Shown in pieces: positions 7,336 through 14,995 of a stretch of DNA of 41,639 nucleotides. The notes beneath the pieces are model-generated. The model did not search any database. It worked only from the letters and a program-made list of their open reading frames with translations, and was not told the DNA's origin. How positions within the stretch are numbered: the stretch's first letter is position 1; the number at the start of each line of letters is the position of its first letter. The position numbers and the translations under genes were made by a program. Source of the DNA: DASPUH01 sp964518505 (GTDB lineage Bacteria > Chloroflexota > Limnocylindria > Limnocylindrales > CSP1-4); contig CAZFGT010000020.1 of NCBI GenBank assembly GCA_964518505.1, positions 1 to 41,639 of the forward strand. The letters run 5' to 3'.

Positions 7336-8219
7336 CCTCGCAGCTCCAGCTCTCGGAGGAGATGACGGCCGGCGGTGCCCGCCTGCGCATCGACGTGCAT
7401 GGCGCGGAGCCTCGCGCGCACGTCCTGGACGACATGAGCTTCATGAACTACCGCCTGGCGGACGTGCGCATCTCGCCCCAGGTGACGCTCCCCGAGCCGG
7501 ACATCGTGTGGTTCCAGGACGGCGTCAAGGCGGTCGGCTATGACGGGCGGCAGATGACGTTCCGCGGCCCGTGGCCGGCCGGGCCCATCCAGAAGGTCGT
7601 CGTGGCCATGCTCGCCCTGCGCATGGAAGCGGCCGGCCTGCACCCCTTCCACGCCTCGGCGGTGCGCTACCACGACCGTACGGTGCTCTTCCTGGGCGGC
7701 GAGTCCAACCACGGCAAGTCGATGGGCCAGATCGAGGCCTGCCGCCGCGGCGCCCTGCTGGTCTCCACGGAGACGACGGTCATCGATGAGGAGGGCCGGG
7801 CGGTCCTTGGTTCGAAGGAGCCGTTCATCAAGCGCCGCACGGAGGGTACCGAGCGCGCCGACAAGGCCTCGCCGGATCGTGGCGTGGAGAAGTTCTTCGG
7901 CGCGATGCCCACGTGGGAGCTCTACCTGGAGCCGAGCAACGTCGATGTCGTCGTCGTGCCCGCCATCGACGGCAACTTCGAGCCGTCGCTCAGCCCGATG
8001 ATCCCCTTCGAGCGCCAGTTCCAGACCTTCCACTCGCTGCAGAACTACTTCCTGCTCAACGAGCTGCTGGCTCCCGGCGCCGCCATGCCCATGGTCGACA
8101 CCGAGGCCCTGCGGAAGGCCCGGACCGGCTTCGTGGAGCGCTTCGCCACCCGTCCCTACTACTTCGTCCGCGCCGCCACGCCGCAGGTGCTCCTGGACGA
8201 GGTGGATCGGGTGCTGTAA
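7332..8219 (+). CDS. HPr kinase/PEPCK-like P-loop protein of unknown role
   Basis: A 295-residue protein with one recognisable core. HPFHASAVRYHDRTVLFLGG leads into a Walker A loop, GESNHGKS (123-130), then a helix and ALLVSTETTVID. This order (buried His-rich strand, P-loop, acidic strand) is that of the HPr kinase/phosphorylase C-terminal domain. The N-terminal 100 residues and the C-terminal 130 residues show no family I recognise. The P-loop carries Asn-His where HprK usually has Ser-Gly, so activity is uncertain. It overlaps the GntR stop (ATGA, 7332-7335) and precedes the molybdenum hydroxylase genes. A kinase or maturation ATPase acting on a protein of this operon is possible; the function is unknown. 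Confidence 0.6.
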   Translation: MTSQLQLSEEMTAGGARLRIDVHGAEPRAHVLDDMSFMNYRLADVRISPQVTLPEPDIVWFQDGVKAVGYDGRQMTFRGPWPAGPIQKVVVAMLALRMEAAGLHPFHASAVRYHDRTVLFLGGESNHGKSMGQIEACRRGALLVSTETTVIDEEGRAVLGSKEPFIKRRTEGTERADKASPDRGVEKFFGAMPTWELYLEPSNVDVVVVPAIDGNFEPSLSPMIPFERQFQTFHSLQNYFLLNELLAPGAAMPMVDTEALRKARTGFVERFATRPYYFVRAATPQVLLDEVDRVL

Positions 8220-8224
8220 GCCGG

Positions 8225-9091
8225 ATGCGGCCGTTCACGTACGAGCGCCCCACCAGCCTGGGGGAGGCGCTCCGCATCCTGGACGCCCACGGCTCGGCCT
8301 CCGTCCTGGCCGGCGGGACCGACCTCATCATCCGGTTGCGTGACGGCACGGTCCGGCCGGAGGTCGTGGTCGACCTCAAGGCCATCGAAGAGCGCGACGA
8401 CGGCCTCCACGAGCGGGACGGCCGCCTGGTGATCGGCGGCTGGGCGGTCATGACCGACATCGCCGCCGACGCCCGCGTGCGCCGCGACTTCACGGCCCTG
8501 GCGGAGGCGGCCCAGGTCGTGGGGTCGGCCCAGATCCGCAACCGGGCCACGCTGGCGGGCAACATCTGCAACGCCTCGCCGGCGGCGGACACGGCGCCGG
8601 CCCTGCTCGTGTACGGCGCGGAGGTCGTGGCCATCGGCTCGGGCGGGACCCGGCGCATCCCCATCGACGACTTCTTCATCGGCCCGGGGCGGACCGCGCT
8701 GGGCGCCGGCGAGATCGTCACCGCCATCGAGCTGCCGCTGCCGGCGAGCCGGCGGGGCGGCGTCCACCTCCGACGTACACGCCGCCGCGGCCATGACCTC
8801 GCCTCCGTGACGCTGGCCTGCGCGGTGATGGACGACGGGCACGCACGCCTGGCCTACGGCAGCGTCGGGCCGCGACCGCTCCTGGTCACGGACGACAGCG
8901 GCGTGCTGGCCGACGCGACCGCTTCTGCTCAGGCCCGGGACCTGCTGCTCGACCGCCTGCTGGAGGCGGCCAGCCCCTCGCCCAGGTCGATGCGGGCCAG
9001 TCCGGCGTACCGCCTGGCGATGCTGCGCGTCCTGGCCCTCCGGGCGGCCGACATCGCGGCCCGGCGTGTCGCCGGCGGAGCGGCCGCGTGA
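8225..9091 (+). CDS. Xanthine dehydrogenase-type FAD-binding subunit
   Basis: Medium subunit of a molybdenum hydroxylase, 288 residues, passing electrons from the Fe-S subunit to an acceptor through FAD. The N-terminal FAD-binding motif is VLAGGTDLIIRLRDG (about residues 27-41) and the second is ATLAGNICNASPAAD (about 108-122). The C-terminal domain is of the CO dehydrogenase flavoprotein C type. I start at the ATG at 8225 because the family's N-terminal FTYERPTSLGEAL begins here; the frame is open upstream but overlaps the previous gene. It follows the P-loop gene by 5 bases and overlaps the next gene by GTGA. With its two partners it makes a complete three-subunit enzyme. Confidence 0.92.
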   Translation: MRPFTYERPTSLGEALRILDAHGSASVLAGGTDLIIRLRDGTVRPEVVVDLKAIEERDDGLHERDGRLVIGGWAVMTDIAADARVRRDFTALAEAAQVVGSAQIRNRATLAGNICNASPAADTAPALLVYGAEVVAIGSGGTRRIPIDDFFIGPGRTALGAGEIVTAIELPLPASRRGGVHLRRTRRRGHDLASVTLACAVMDDGHARLAYGSVGPRPLLVTDDSGVLADATASAQARDLLLDRLLEAASPSPRSMRASPAYRLAMLRVLALRAADIAARRVAGGAAA

Positions 9092-9648
9092 CGGCCACCA
9101 TCCCCATCCACTGCACCGTCAACGGCCGGCCGCGGGAGCTGGCCGTGGCCGCCCATCACACCCTGCTCGAGGCGCTCCGCGACGACCTGGGGCTGACCGG
9201 CACCAAGGAGTGCTGCCTCGTCGGGGAATGCGGCGCCTGCACCGTGATCCTCAACGGCCGGAGCGTCGACTCGTGCCTCGTCCTGGCCGCCGAGGCCGAT
9301 GGCGGCACGGTCCTCACGGTGGAGGGGCTGGCCGTGGACGGCCGCCTGAGTCCCCTGCAGCAGGCCTTCCTCGACACGGGCGCCGCGCAGTGCGGCTTCT
9401 GCATCCCCGGCCAGCTCCTGGCCGCGCATGCCCTGTTGGCGCTCACGCCGCATCCCGATCGGGCCGAGGTGGAAGAAGGCCTCGCTGGCAACCTGTGCCG
9501 CTGCGCCGGCTACGAACAGATCATCGAGGCGGTGCTGCGGGCGGCCGAGACGCCGGCAGGCGACACCCACGCGGCCGAGCCCCCGACCGCGCGCCAGGCG
9601 GCATCGGACCCGGCGGCCACGCCGGATGCGAGCGTGGCGCCGCAATGA
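9088..9648 (+). CDS. Xanthine dehydrogenase-type 2x[2Fe-2S] subunit
   Basis: Small Fe-S subunit of the same hydroxylase, 186 residues. The plant-type ferredoxin domain ligates its cluster with C43, C48, C51 and C63 (ECCLVGECGACTV); the usual Gly before the first ligand is Cys42 here, giving an adjacent Cys pair. The helical second domain carries CGFCIPG and NLCRCAGYEQI, the ligands of the second cluster. The last 35 or so residues (Ala/Pro/Thr-rich) are an extension without fold signal. The start is a GTG at 9088 that overlaps the FAD-subunit stop as GTGA. It transfers electrons from the molybdenum centre to the FAD subunit. Confidence 0.93.
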   Translation: MTATIPIHCTVNGRPRELAVAAHHTLLEALRDDLGLTGTKECCLVGECGACTVILNGRSVDSCLVLAAEADGGTVLTVEGLAVDGRLSPLQQAFLDTGAAQCGFCIPGQLLAAHALLALTPHPDRAEVEEGLAGNLCRCAGYEQIIEAVLRAAETPAGDTHAAEPPTARQAASDPAATPDASVAPQ

Positions 9649-11891
9649 GCGGCCCCGTCGGCAGCTCACCGGCGCGGGGCGGCGGCCGCGACCGCGTCAC
9701 CGGCCACCAGGCGTACGTGGCCGATATCCACGTGGAGGACGCCCTCCACGTGAAGCTCGTGGCCCTCCCCTGCGCCAGGGCCAGGATCCTGGGCGTCGAT
9801 GCCAGGGAGGCGCTCGAGGTGCCCGGCGTGCGCCTCGTGTTCAGCGCGGCGGACCTGCCCCAGCCGGTGCCGCGCTTCGGGCCCCAGCTCCGGGACCGGC
9901 CGGTGCTCGCCACGGGTGAGACCAAGTACCACGGCGATCCCGTGGCGGCGGTGGCGGCCGAGACGCTCGATGCGGCCGAGGCCGGCGCGGCGGCCGTGCG
10001 GGTCGCCTACGAAGAGCTGCCCGCGGTCACCTCCATCCGCGCGGCGCTGGACCCGGCGGCGCCGCTGGTCCAGGATCCCGCGCTGCGGCCCGGCGATCCG
10101 TTCGCCGGCCGGAACGTGCTGCGCGAGCACCGCTATGGGTGGGGCGACCTGGCGGCCGCCGAGGCCCAGGCGGAGGTGGTCGTGGAAGGGTCCTACACGT
10201 TCCCCATGGTCACCCAGTTCGCCATCGAGCCCCACGCCTTCATGGCCGCTCCGGACGGCGAGGGGATCGCGGTCTGGAGCGCCATCCAGCACCCCAACTG
10301 GCTCCAGCGCGTCATCGCCACGCTGCTGGACCTGCCGCTGGCCAAGGTCCGGGTCATCGCCCCGGATCCGGGCGGCGCGTTCGGCGGCAAGCAGCACGCC
10401 AAGTACGAGCCGCTGCTCGCCTTCATGGCCCTTCGCCTTGGCCGGCCGGTCCGCCTCGTGCTGACCCTGGAGGAGACCTTCCAGGCGGTCCGCCGCGGCG
10501 CGTCCGACGTCCATGTGCGCTCGGGCTTCCGGCGCGACGGCACGCTGGTCTTCCGCGACATCGAGGCCGACTACCTCATCGGCGCGTACGCCGACATCGC
10601 CGACCGGACCGTGGCCAAGGGCAGCTACACGTCGGCCGGGCCCTACCGCGTGCCGGCGGTCCGCATCGTCGCGCGGAGCGTCCTGTCCCACACCGTGCCC
10701 TCGACCGCCTTCCGCGGCTTCGGCAATCCGCAGCAGATCTGGGCCGGCGAGTCGAACATGGACGAGGCGGCGCGCATCCTGGGCCTGGACCCGCTGGACC
10801 TGCGCCTGCGCAACCTGGCCGAGCGTGGCGAGGTGTTCATCCCCGGTGACACGCCCGCCGACGGCCGGTGGGCCGAAACGGTCGAGCTCGCGGCGCGGCT
10901 CATCGACTGGCGCGAGCCCGCGGCGCCGGGTCGCGGCCGGGGCCTCGCCGTCGGCCTCAAGGAAGGGCCCACGACGGGCCTCTCGTACTCGATCGTCCGC
11001 CTCCTCGCCGACGGCAGCGTCATCGTCTACGCCGGCACGTCCGACATGGGCCAGGGGGCACGCACGATCTTCGCCCAGATCGCCGCCCAGGAGCTGGGGG
11101 CGCCCATGGAGGCGGTCACCGTCGTGATGGGCGACACCGCGGTCGTGCCGTACGACCAGCAGACATCGGCCAGCCGCTCGTCCGTCCTCATGGGCAACGC
11201 CGTCCTGCTGGCCTGTCGCGACATCCAGGCCAAGCTGCGCGCCATGGCCGCCCGCCTCGAGCACGTCGAGGCGTCGGCCGTCGTGGTGGACGGCGGGCAG
11301 GTGGCGATCGACGAGCGCCGCTGGCCGATCGGCGAGGTCCTGGGTCGCGGCCTGGGGCGGCTGGGCGGCGAGCTCATCGGCGTCGGCGAGATGCGCAAGG
11401 AGGCCGTGCCCGACCATCCGCTGGGCGGGACGGCCTCGTTCTACGAGTTCAACTGCACGGCGGTGGAGGTGGAGGTCGACCGCGACACGGGCGACATCGT
11501 CATCGCCCGGCACGTGACGGTCTCCGACGTGGGCAAGGCCCTCAATCCCAACCAGGTGCGCGGCCAGGACGAGGGCGCGGCCATCATGGGCCTGGGCCAC
11601 ACGCTGATGGAGCACTACATCCTCGACGACGCGGGCCGCATCCGGAACCTGGGCGCCATCGACTACCGCATCCCCACGAGCATGGACCTGCCCCTGGCCA
11701 TGGAGAGCGCCATCGTCGAGAACGGCGACGGACCGGGCCCCTACGGCGCGAAGGGCATGAGCGAGGGCGCCCTCCTGGCGATCGCCCCGGCCATCGCGGC
11801 CGCCGTGCGCGATGCGACGGGGGTCATCATCCGCGAGCTGCCCCTCACGCCGGAGACGGTCTGGCGGGCGCTGCAGGAGCCCGTGAAGTGA
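9645..11891 (+). CDS. Xanthine dehydrogenase-type molybdopterin-binding large subunit
   Basis: Catalytic subunit of 748 residues. Cofactor and active-site motifs are GGAFGGK (243-249), TAFRGFGNPQ with Arg357, GTSDMGQGA, a TSASRSS loop, and GAKGMSEGA with the catalytic Glu707. The AFRGFG loop is of the xanthine/aldehyde oxidoreductase kind; the Cys-containing AYxCSFR loop of aerobic CO dehydrogenase is absent, so CO oxidation is not expected. Hydroxylation of a heterocycle, purine or aldehyde is the family's chemistry; the substrate is not readable. The ATG at 9645 overlaps the Fe-S subunit stop as ATGA, and the C-terminus overlaps the next gene by GTGA. The order FAD subunit - Fe-S subunit - Mo subunit is standard. 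Confidence 0.93.
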   Translation: MSGPVGSSPARGGGRDRVTGHQAYVADIHVEDALHVKLVALPCARARILGVDAREALEVPGVRLVFSAADLPQPVPRFGPQLRDRPVLATGETKYHGDPVAAVAAETLDAAEAGAAAVRVAYEELPAVTSIRAALDPAAPLVQDPALRPGDPFAGRNVLREHRYGWGDLAAAEAQAEVVVEGSYTFPMVTQFAIEPHAFMAAPDGEGIAVWSAIQHPNWLQRVIATLLDLPLAKVRVIAPDPGGAFGGKQHAKYEPLLAFMALRLGRPVRLVLTLEETFQAVRRGASDVHVRSGFRRDGTLVFRDIEADYLIGAYADIADRTVAKGSYTSAGPYRVPAVRIVARSVLSHTVPSTAFRGFGNPQQIWAGESNMDEAARILGLDPLDLRLRNLAERGEVFIPGDTPADGRWAETVELAARLIDWREPAAPGRGRGLAVGLKEGPTTGLSYSIVRLLADGSVIVYAGTSDMGQGARTIFAQIAAQELGAPMEAVTVVMGDTAVVPYDQQTSASRSSVLMGNAVLLACRDIQAKLRAMAARLEHVEASAVVVDGGQVAIDERRWPIGEVLGRGLGRLGGELIGVGEMRKEAVPDHPLGGTASFYEFNCTAVEVEVDRDTGDIVIARHVTVSDVGKALNPNQVRGQDEGAAIMGLGHTLMEHYILDDAGRIRNLGAIDYRIPTSMDLPLAMESAIVENGDGPGPYGAKGMSEGALLAIAPAIAAAVRDATGVIIRELPLTPETVWRALQEPVK

Positions 11892-14029
11892 CGTTCGTCT
11901 ACACGCTGGCGCATCCCCACGACCTGCCCCTCTCCGAGGTGACGGCCCTCATCGGCGGCAAGGCGGCCAACCTGGGCGTCATGGCCCGCGAGCTCGAGCT
12001 GCCCGTCCCGCCGGGCATCGTCATCACGACCGCGGCCTGCCGCGCCTACCTGGCCGGCGGCTGGCCGGCCGGCCTGGATGACGAGATCCGGGCGGGCATG
12101 GCGGAGGTCGAGCGGCAGGTCGGGCGCCGCTTCGGGGACGCCGGCGACCCGCTCCTCGTCAGCGTGCGCTCGGGCGCCCCCGTGTCCATGCCCGGCATGA
12201 TGGACACCATCCTGGACCTTGGCCTGACCGATGTGACGGAGGCCGGCCTGGCGCGTGTCTCCGGTGACGCGGCCTTCGCCCGGGATTGCCACGACCGCCT
12301 GCGGACGATGTTCCGCGACATCGTGGGGCAGGACGCGCCGGATGACCCCTGGCAGCAGCTCCGCCTCGCGGTCGAGGCCGTCTTCCGGTCGTGGAACAGC
12401 GACCGCGCCCGGGCGTACCGCCAGCGGGAGGGGATCCCCGATGACGCCGGCACCGGCGTGACCATCCAGGCCATGGTCTTCGGCAACCGCGGCGCTGATT
12501 CCGTGACCGGGGTGGTCTTCACGCGCAACCCGGCGACCGGCGAGCCGGGCCTCTACGGCGACGTGATGTTCGGGGCGCAGGGCGAGGATGTCGTGGCGGG
12601 CACGCATCGCACCGAACCCCTCGCCACTCTTGACCAGCGGCTGCCGGCGGTCGCCGCCGAGCTGCGCCGCGACGGCGCACGCCTGGAGGCCACCTACCGC
12701 GACCTGTGCGACATCGAGTTCACCATCGAGGAGGGCCGTCTGTGGCTCCTCCAGGTGCGCGTCGGCAAGCGCAGCCCGCGCGCGGCGTTGCGGATCGCCC
12801 TGGAGATGGCCCTTGATGAGCACTTCCCGCTCTCGCGCCGCGAGGCCGTGGAGCGGGTCGCCCCGCTGCTGGCCAGGCCGCCGCGGGTCGCGACCGGCCT
12901 GCCCCGGGATGAGCGACCGCTGGCGACCGGGCTGGCCGCGTCGCCGGGCCTCGCGACCGGGGAGATCGTCACCGACCCAGAGGCAGCCCAGCGGGTCGCC
13001 GACGAGGGGCGGACGCCCATCCTGGTGCGGGGCGAGACGTCACCCGATGACGTCCACGGCATGGCCCGCGCGGCTGGGATCCTGACGAGCCGCGGCGGCC
13101 TGGCGAGCCACGCCGCGGTCGTGGCCCGCGGCTGGGGCCTGCCGGCCGTGGTCGGCGCGCACGAGGTGGAGGTGGGCGACGGGACCGTGCGCTTCCCCGG
13201 CCTGACGCTGGCGGCCGGCGACGTCATCACCATCGATGGCGACACCGGCGAGGTCTTCCGCGGCGCCGTCGCCGGGGCCACGGAGATCGCCCCCGAGGCA
13301 CGGACGCTGCTCGACTGGGCGAGGGAGCTCGGGGTCGCCATCCCGGAAGAAGGCGATCCCGGAGCGACCGCAGCTGCCACGGGCCCAGCCGCGGCCGCGT
13401 CCCCCGAGACCGTCTCAGCCGACGACTGCATCCAGGCGCTGGCCGTGCTCGGCATGGCCGCCGCCGAGGGCGTGGCGCGCGCGGTGGTGGCGCCGGTCGC
13501 CGACGTCCAGCCCCTGCTCGACCGCCTCGTGGCGGACGGGAGCGCGACGGCGCCGGGTGGCACGTACCGCCTGACCGACCCCGGGCGGGCCCGCCGCGCG
13601 GAGCTCCTGACCGCCGCACAGGGTGCGATCGGGGCGGACGGCGCCCTCGCCGCCCTGGATGCCCTCCTCACCTACGACGGGCGTGTGAAGTCCGTCGTGA
13701 CCGACCTGCAGCTGCGGCAGACGGACGCCGGGCCGGTGCTCAACGACCACGCCGATGCCGCGTACGACGCGGCCGTCGTGGCGCGGCTGGCCGAGCTGCA
13801 CGAGGAGGCCGCGGCCTGGCTCGCTGGCCTCGTGCCGCGCTGGCCGCGCGCCGGCCGGTATCGCTTGCGCCTGGCGGCGGCCCTGGAGCGGACCGTGGCC
13901 GGCGACCTGCGCTTCGTGGCCTCACCGCGCGTCGACAGCTACCACGGCGTGTGGTTCGAGCTGCACGAGGAACTCATCCTCCTGGCCGGCCGCACACGCG
14001 CCGAAGAGGTCGACGCGGGGCGCGCCTAG
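11888..14029 (+). CDS. Pyruvate phosphate dikinase-like protein without PEP-binding barrel
   Basis: A 713-residue protein that begins as a pyruvate phosphate dikinase: GGKAANLG (23-30), VPPGIVITT, SVRSGAPVSMPGMMDTILDL (92-111) and VFTRNPATGE (210-219) form the ATP-grasp half. ILVRGETSPDDVHGM and GGLASHAAVVARGWGLP with the phosphorylatable His408 form the swivelling domain. True dikinases continue into a PEP/pyruvate TIM barrel; here the sequence changes at about residue 485 to an Ala-rich linker. A winged-helix-like segment (LLDRLVADGSATAPGGTYRLT) and a helical domain ending in SYHGVWFELHEEL follow. ATP-dependent histidine phosphorylation is likely retained, but the final acceptor is unknown. 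The GTG at 11888 overlaps the large-subunit stop (GTGA), tying it to the hydroxylase operon. Confidence 0.85.
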   Translation: MTFVYTLAHPHDLPLSEVTALIGGKAANLGVMARELELPVPPGIVITTAACRAYLAGGWPAGLDDEIRAGMAEVERQVGRRFGDAGDPLLVSVRSGAPVSMPGMMDTILDLGLTDVTEAGLARVSGDAAFARDCHDRLRTMFRDIVGQDAPDDPWQQLRLAVEAVFRSWNSDRARAYRQREGIPDDAGTGVTIQAMVFGNRGADSVTGVVFTRNPATGEPGLYGDVMFGAQGEDVVAGTHRTEPLATLDQRLPAVAAELRRDGARLEATYRDLCDIEFTIEEGRLWLLQVRVGKRSPRAALRIALEMALDEHFPLSRREAVERVAPLLARPPRVATGLPRDERPLATGLAASPGLATGEIVTDPEAAQRVADEGRTPILVRGETSPDDVHGMARAAGILTSRGGLASHAAVVARGWGLPAVVGAHEVEVGDGTVRFPGLTLAAGDVITIDGDTGEVFRGAVAGATEIAPEARTLLDWARELGVAIPEEGDPGATAAATGPAAAASPETVSADDCIQALAVLGMAAAEGVARAVVAPVADVQPLLDRLVADGSATAPGGTYRLTDPGRARRAELLTAAQGAIGADGALAALDALLTYDGRVKSVVTDLQLRQTDAGPVLNDHADAAYDAAVVARLAELHEEAAAWLAGLVPRWPRAGRYRLRLAAALERTVAGDLRFVASPRVDSYHGVWFELHEELILLAGRTRAEEVDAGRA

Positions 14030-14080
14030 TCCCTGCCGCGGCGGGACGTTCGGCCCTGTGCGTGGCCGACGGGCCGACGC

Positions 14081-14086
14081 TACGAT
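14081..14086 (+). promoter_or_regulatory. Leaderless-type -10 box before the GNAT gene
   Basis: TACGAT (a TANNNT box) is followed by 6 bases and the ATG at 14093, without a Shine-Dalgarno sequence. The 63-base gap here is the first real break after the overlapping genes of the preceding operon, so a separate promoter is expected. A CGGCC/GGCCG inverted repeat lies just upstream at about 14050-14067. Confidence 0.45.
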
Positions 14087-14092
14087 CGGTCG

Positions 14093-14995
14093 ATGGTCGT
14101 CCTGGAACGCGCGTCGATGCCGGCCGTGCCGCCCGACCACGCCATCACGGTGCGGGAGGCGGTCGAGGGCGACTGGCGCGAGTGCGGGCGCATCTGCTAC
14201 GAGGCCTTTGCCACCCTCGCCATCCACCACGGCTTCCCGCCCGACTTCCCGACCGTGGACGCCGCGGCCGGGCCGATCCGGCACCTCCTCGAGCATCCCC
14301 GGTTCTACGGCGTGGTCGCCGAGCGCGACGGCCGCATCCTGGGCAGCAGCTTCCTCGACGAGCGGTCCCTGATCTCGGCCGTGGGTCCGGTCAGCGTCGA
14401 CCCCACAGCCCAGGACGATGGCGTGGGCCGCCTCCTGATGGAAGCCATGCTCGAGCGCGCTGCCGGCCGCCAGGCCCCCGGGGTGCGGCTCGTGCAGATC
14501 GCGTACCACAACCGGTCCCTCTGCCTGTATACGAAGCTGGGCTTCGATGTCCGCGCCACGCTCGCTGCCCTGCATGGCGAGCCGCTCGGGCTGACCCTGC
14601 CGGGCTACCGCATCCGCCGCGCCTACCCCGACGACCTGGCCGAGTGCGACGCGCTCTGCGTCCGCGTCCACGGCCACGACCGCTCGGGCGAACTCCGGGA
14701 GGCCGTGGCGAGTGGCACGGCGCGGGTGGTCGAGCACCTCGGCCGCGTCACCGGCTACACCGCCGGCATCAGCTACTGGAACCACTCGGTGGCCGAGACG
14801 ACGCGCGACCTGCAGGCCCTCATCGGCGCGGCCGAGGACTTCGGGACGCCGGGCTTCCTCGTGCCGCTCGACAACGGCGAACTCTTCCGCTGGTGCCTCG
14901 CCGAAGGCCTGCGCGTCTACTTCGTGACGAACCTCATGACCCGCGGCATCTACCAGGAGCCGCGCGGCGCCTACATGCCCTCGGTGGGCTACTGA
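14093..14995 (+). CDS. GNAT-family N-acetyltransferase with C-terminal accessory domain
   Basis: A 300-residue cytoplasmic protein. Residues 18-155 are a GNAT domain: AITVREAVEGDW is the first strand, SVDPTAQDDGVGRLLM contains the acetyl-CoA pyrophosphate loop (Q107-x-x-G-x-G112), and NRSLCLYTKLGFD is motif B. Residues 176-300 form a second GNAT-like or accessory domain as in two-domain YitH-type acetyltransferases, ending in YQEPRGAYMPSVGY. The substrate is an amine or other acyl acceptor that cannot be named. It opens the operon with the phosphotriesterase-family hydrolase, FAD oxidoreductase and SDR, and its stop codon overlaps the apparent CTG start of the hydrolase. Confidence 0.85.
   Translation: MVVLERASMPAVPPDHAITVREAVEGDWRECGRICYEAFATLAIHHGFPPDFPTVDAAAGPIRHLLEHPRFYGVVAERDGRILGSSFLDERSLISAVGPVSVDPTAQDDGVGRLLMEAMLERAAGRQAPGVRLVQIAYHNRSLCLYTKLGFDVRATLAALHGEPLGLTLPGYRIRRAYPDDLAECDALCVRVHGHDRSGELREAVASGTARVVEHLGRVTGYTAGISYWNHSVAETTRDLQALIGAAEDFGTPGFLVPLDNGELFRWCLAEGLRVYFVTNLMTRGIYQEPRGAYMPSVGY

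Noticed and set aside
8225..11891. Aerobic CO dehydrogenase (coxMSL)
   Set aside because: Subunit types fit, but the active-site loop is AFRGFG rather than the Cys-containing AYxCSFR loop, so it is a xanthine/aldehyde-type hydroxylase.
14092..14995. GNAT gene as an antibiotic-resistance acetyltransferase
   Set aside because: Only general GNAT motifs are visible, and the operon context is metabolic.
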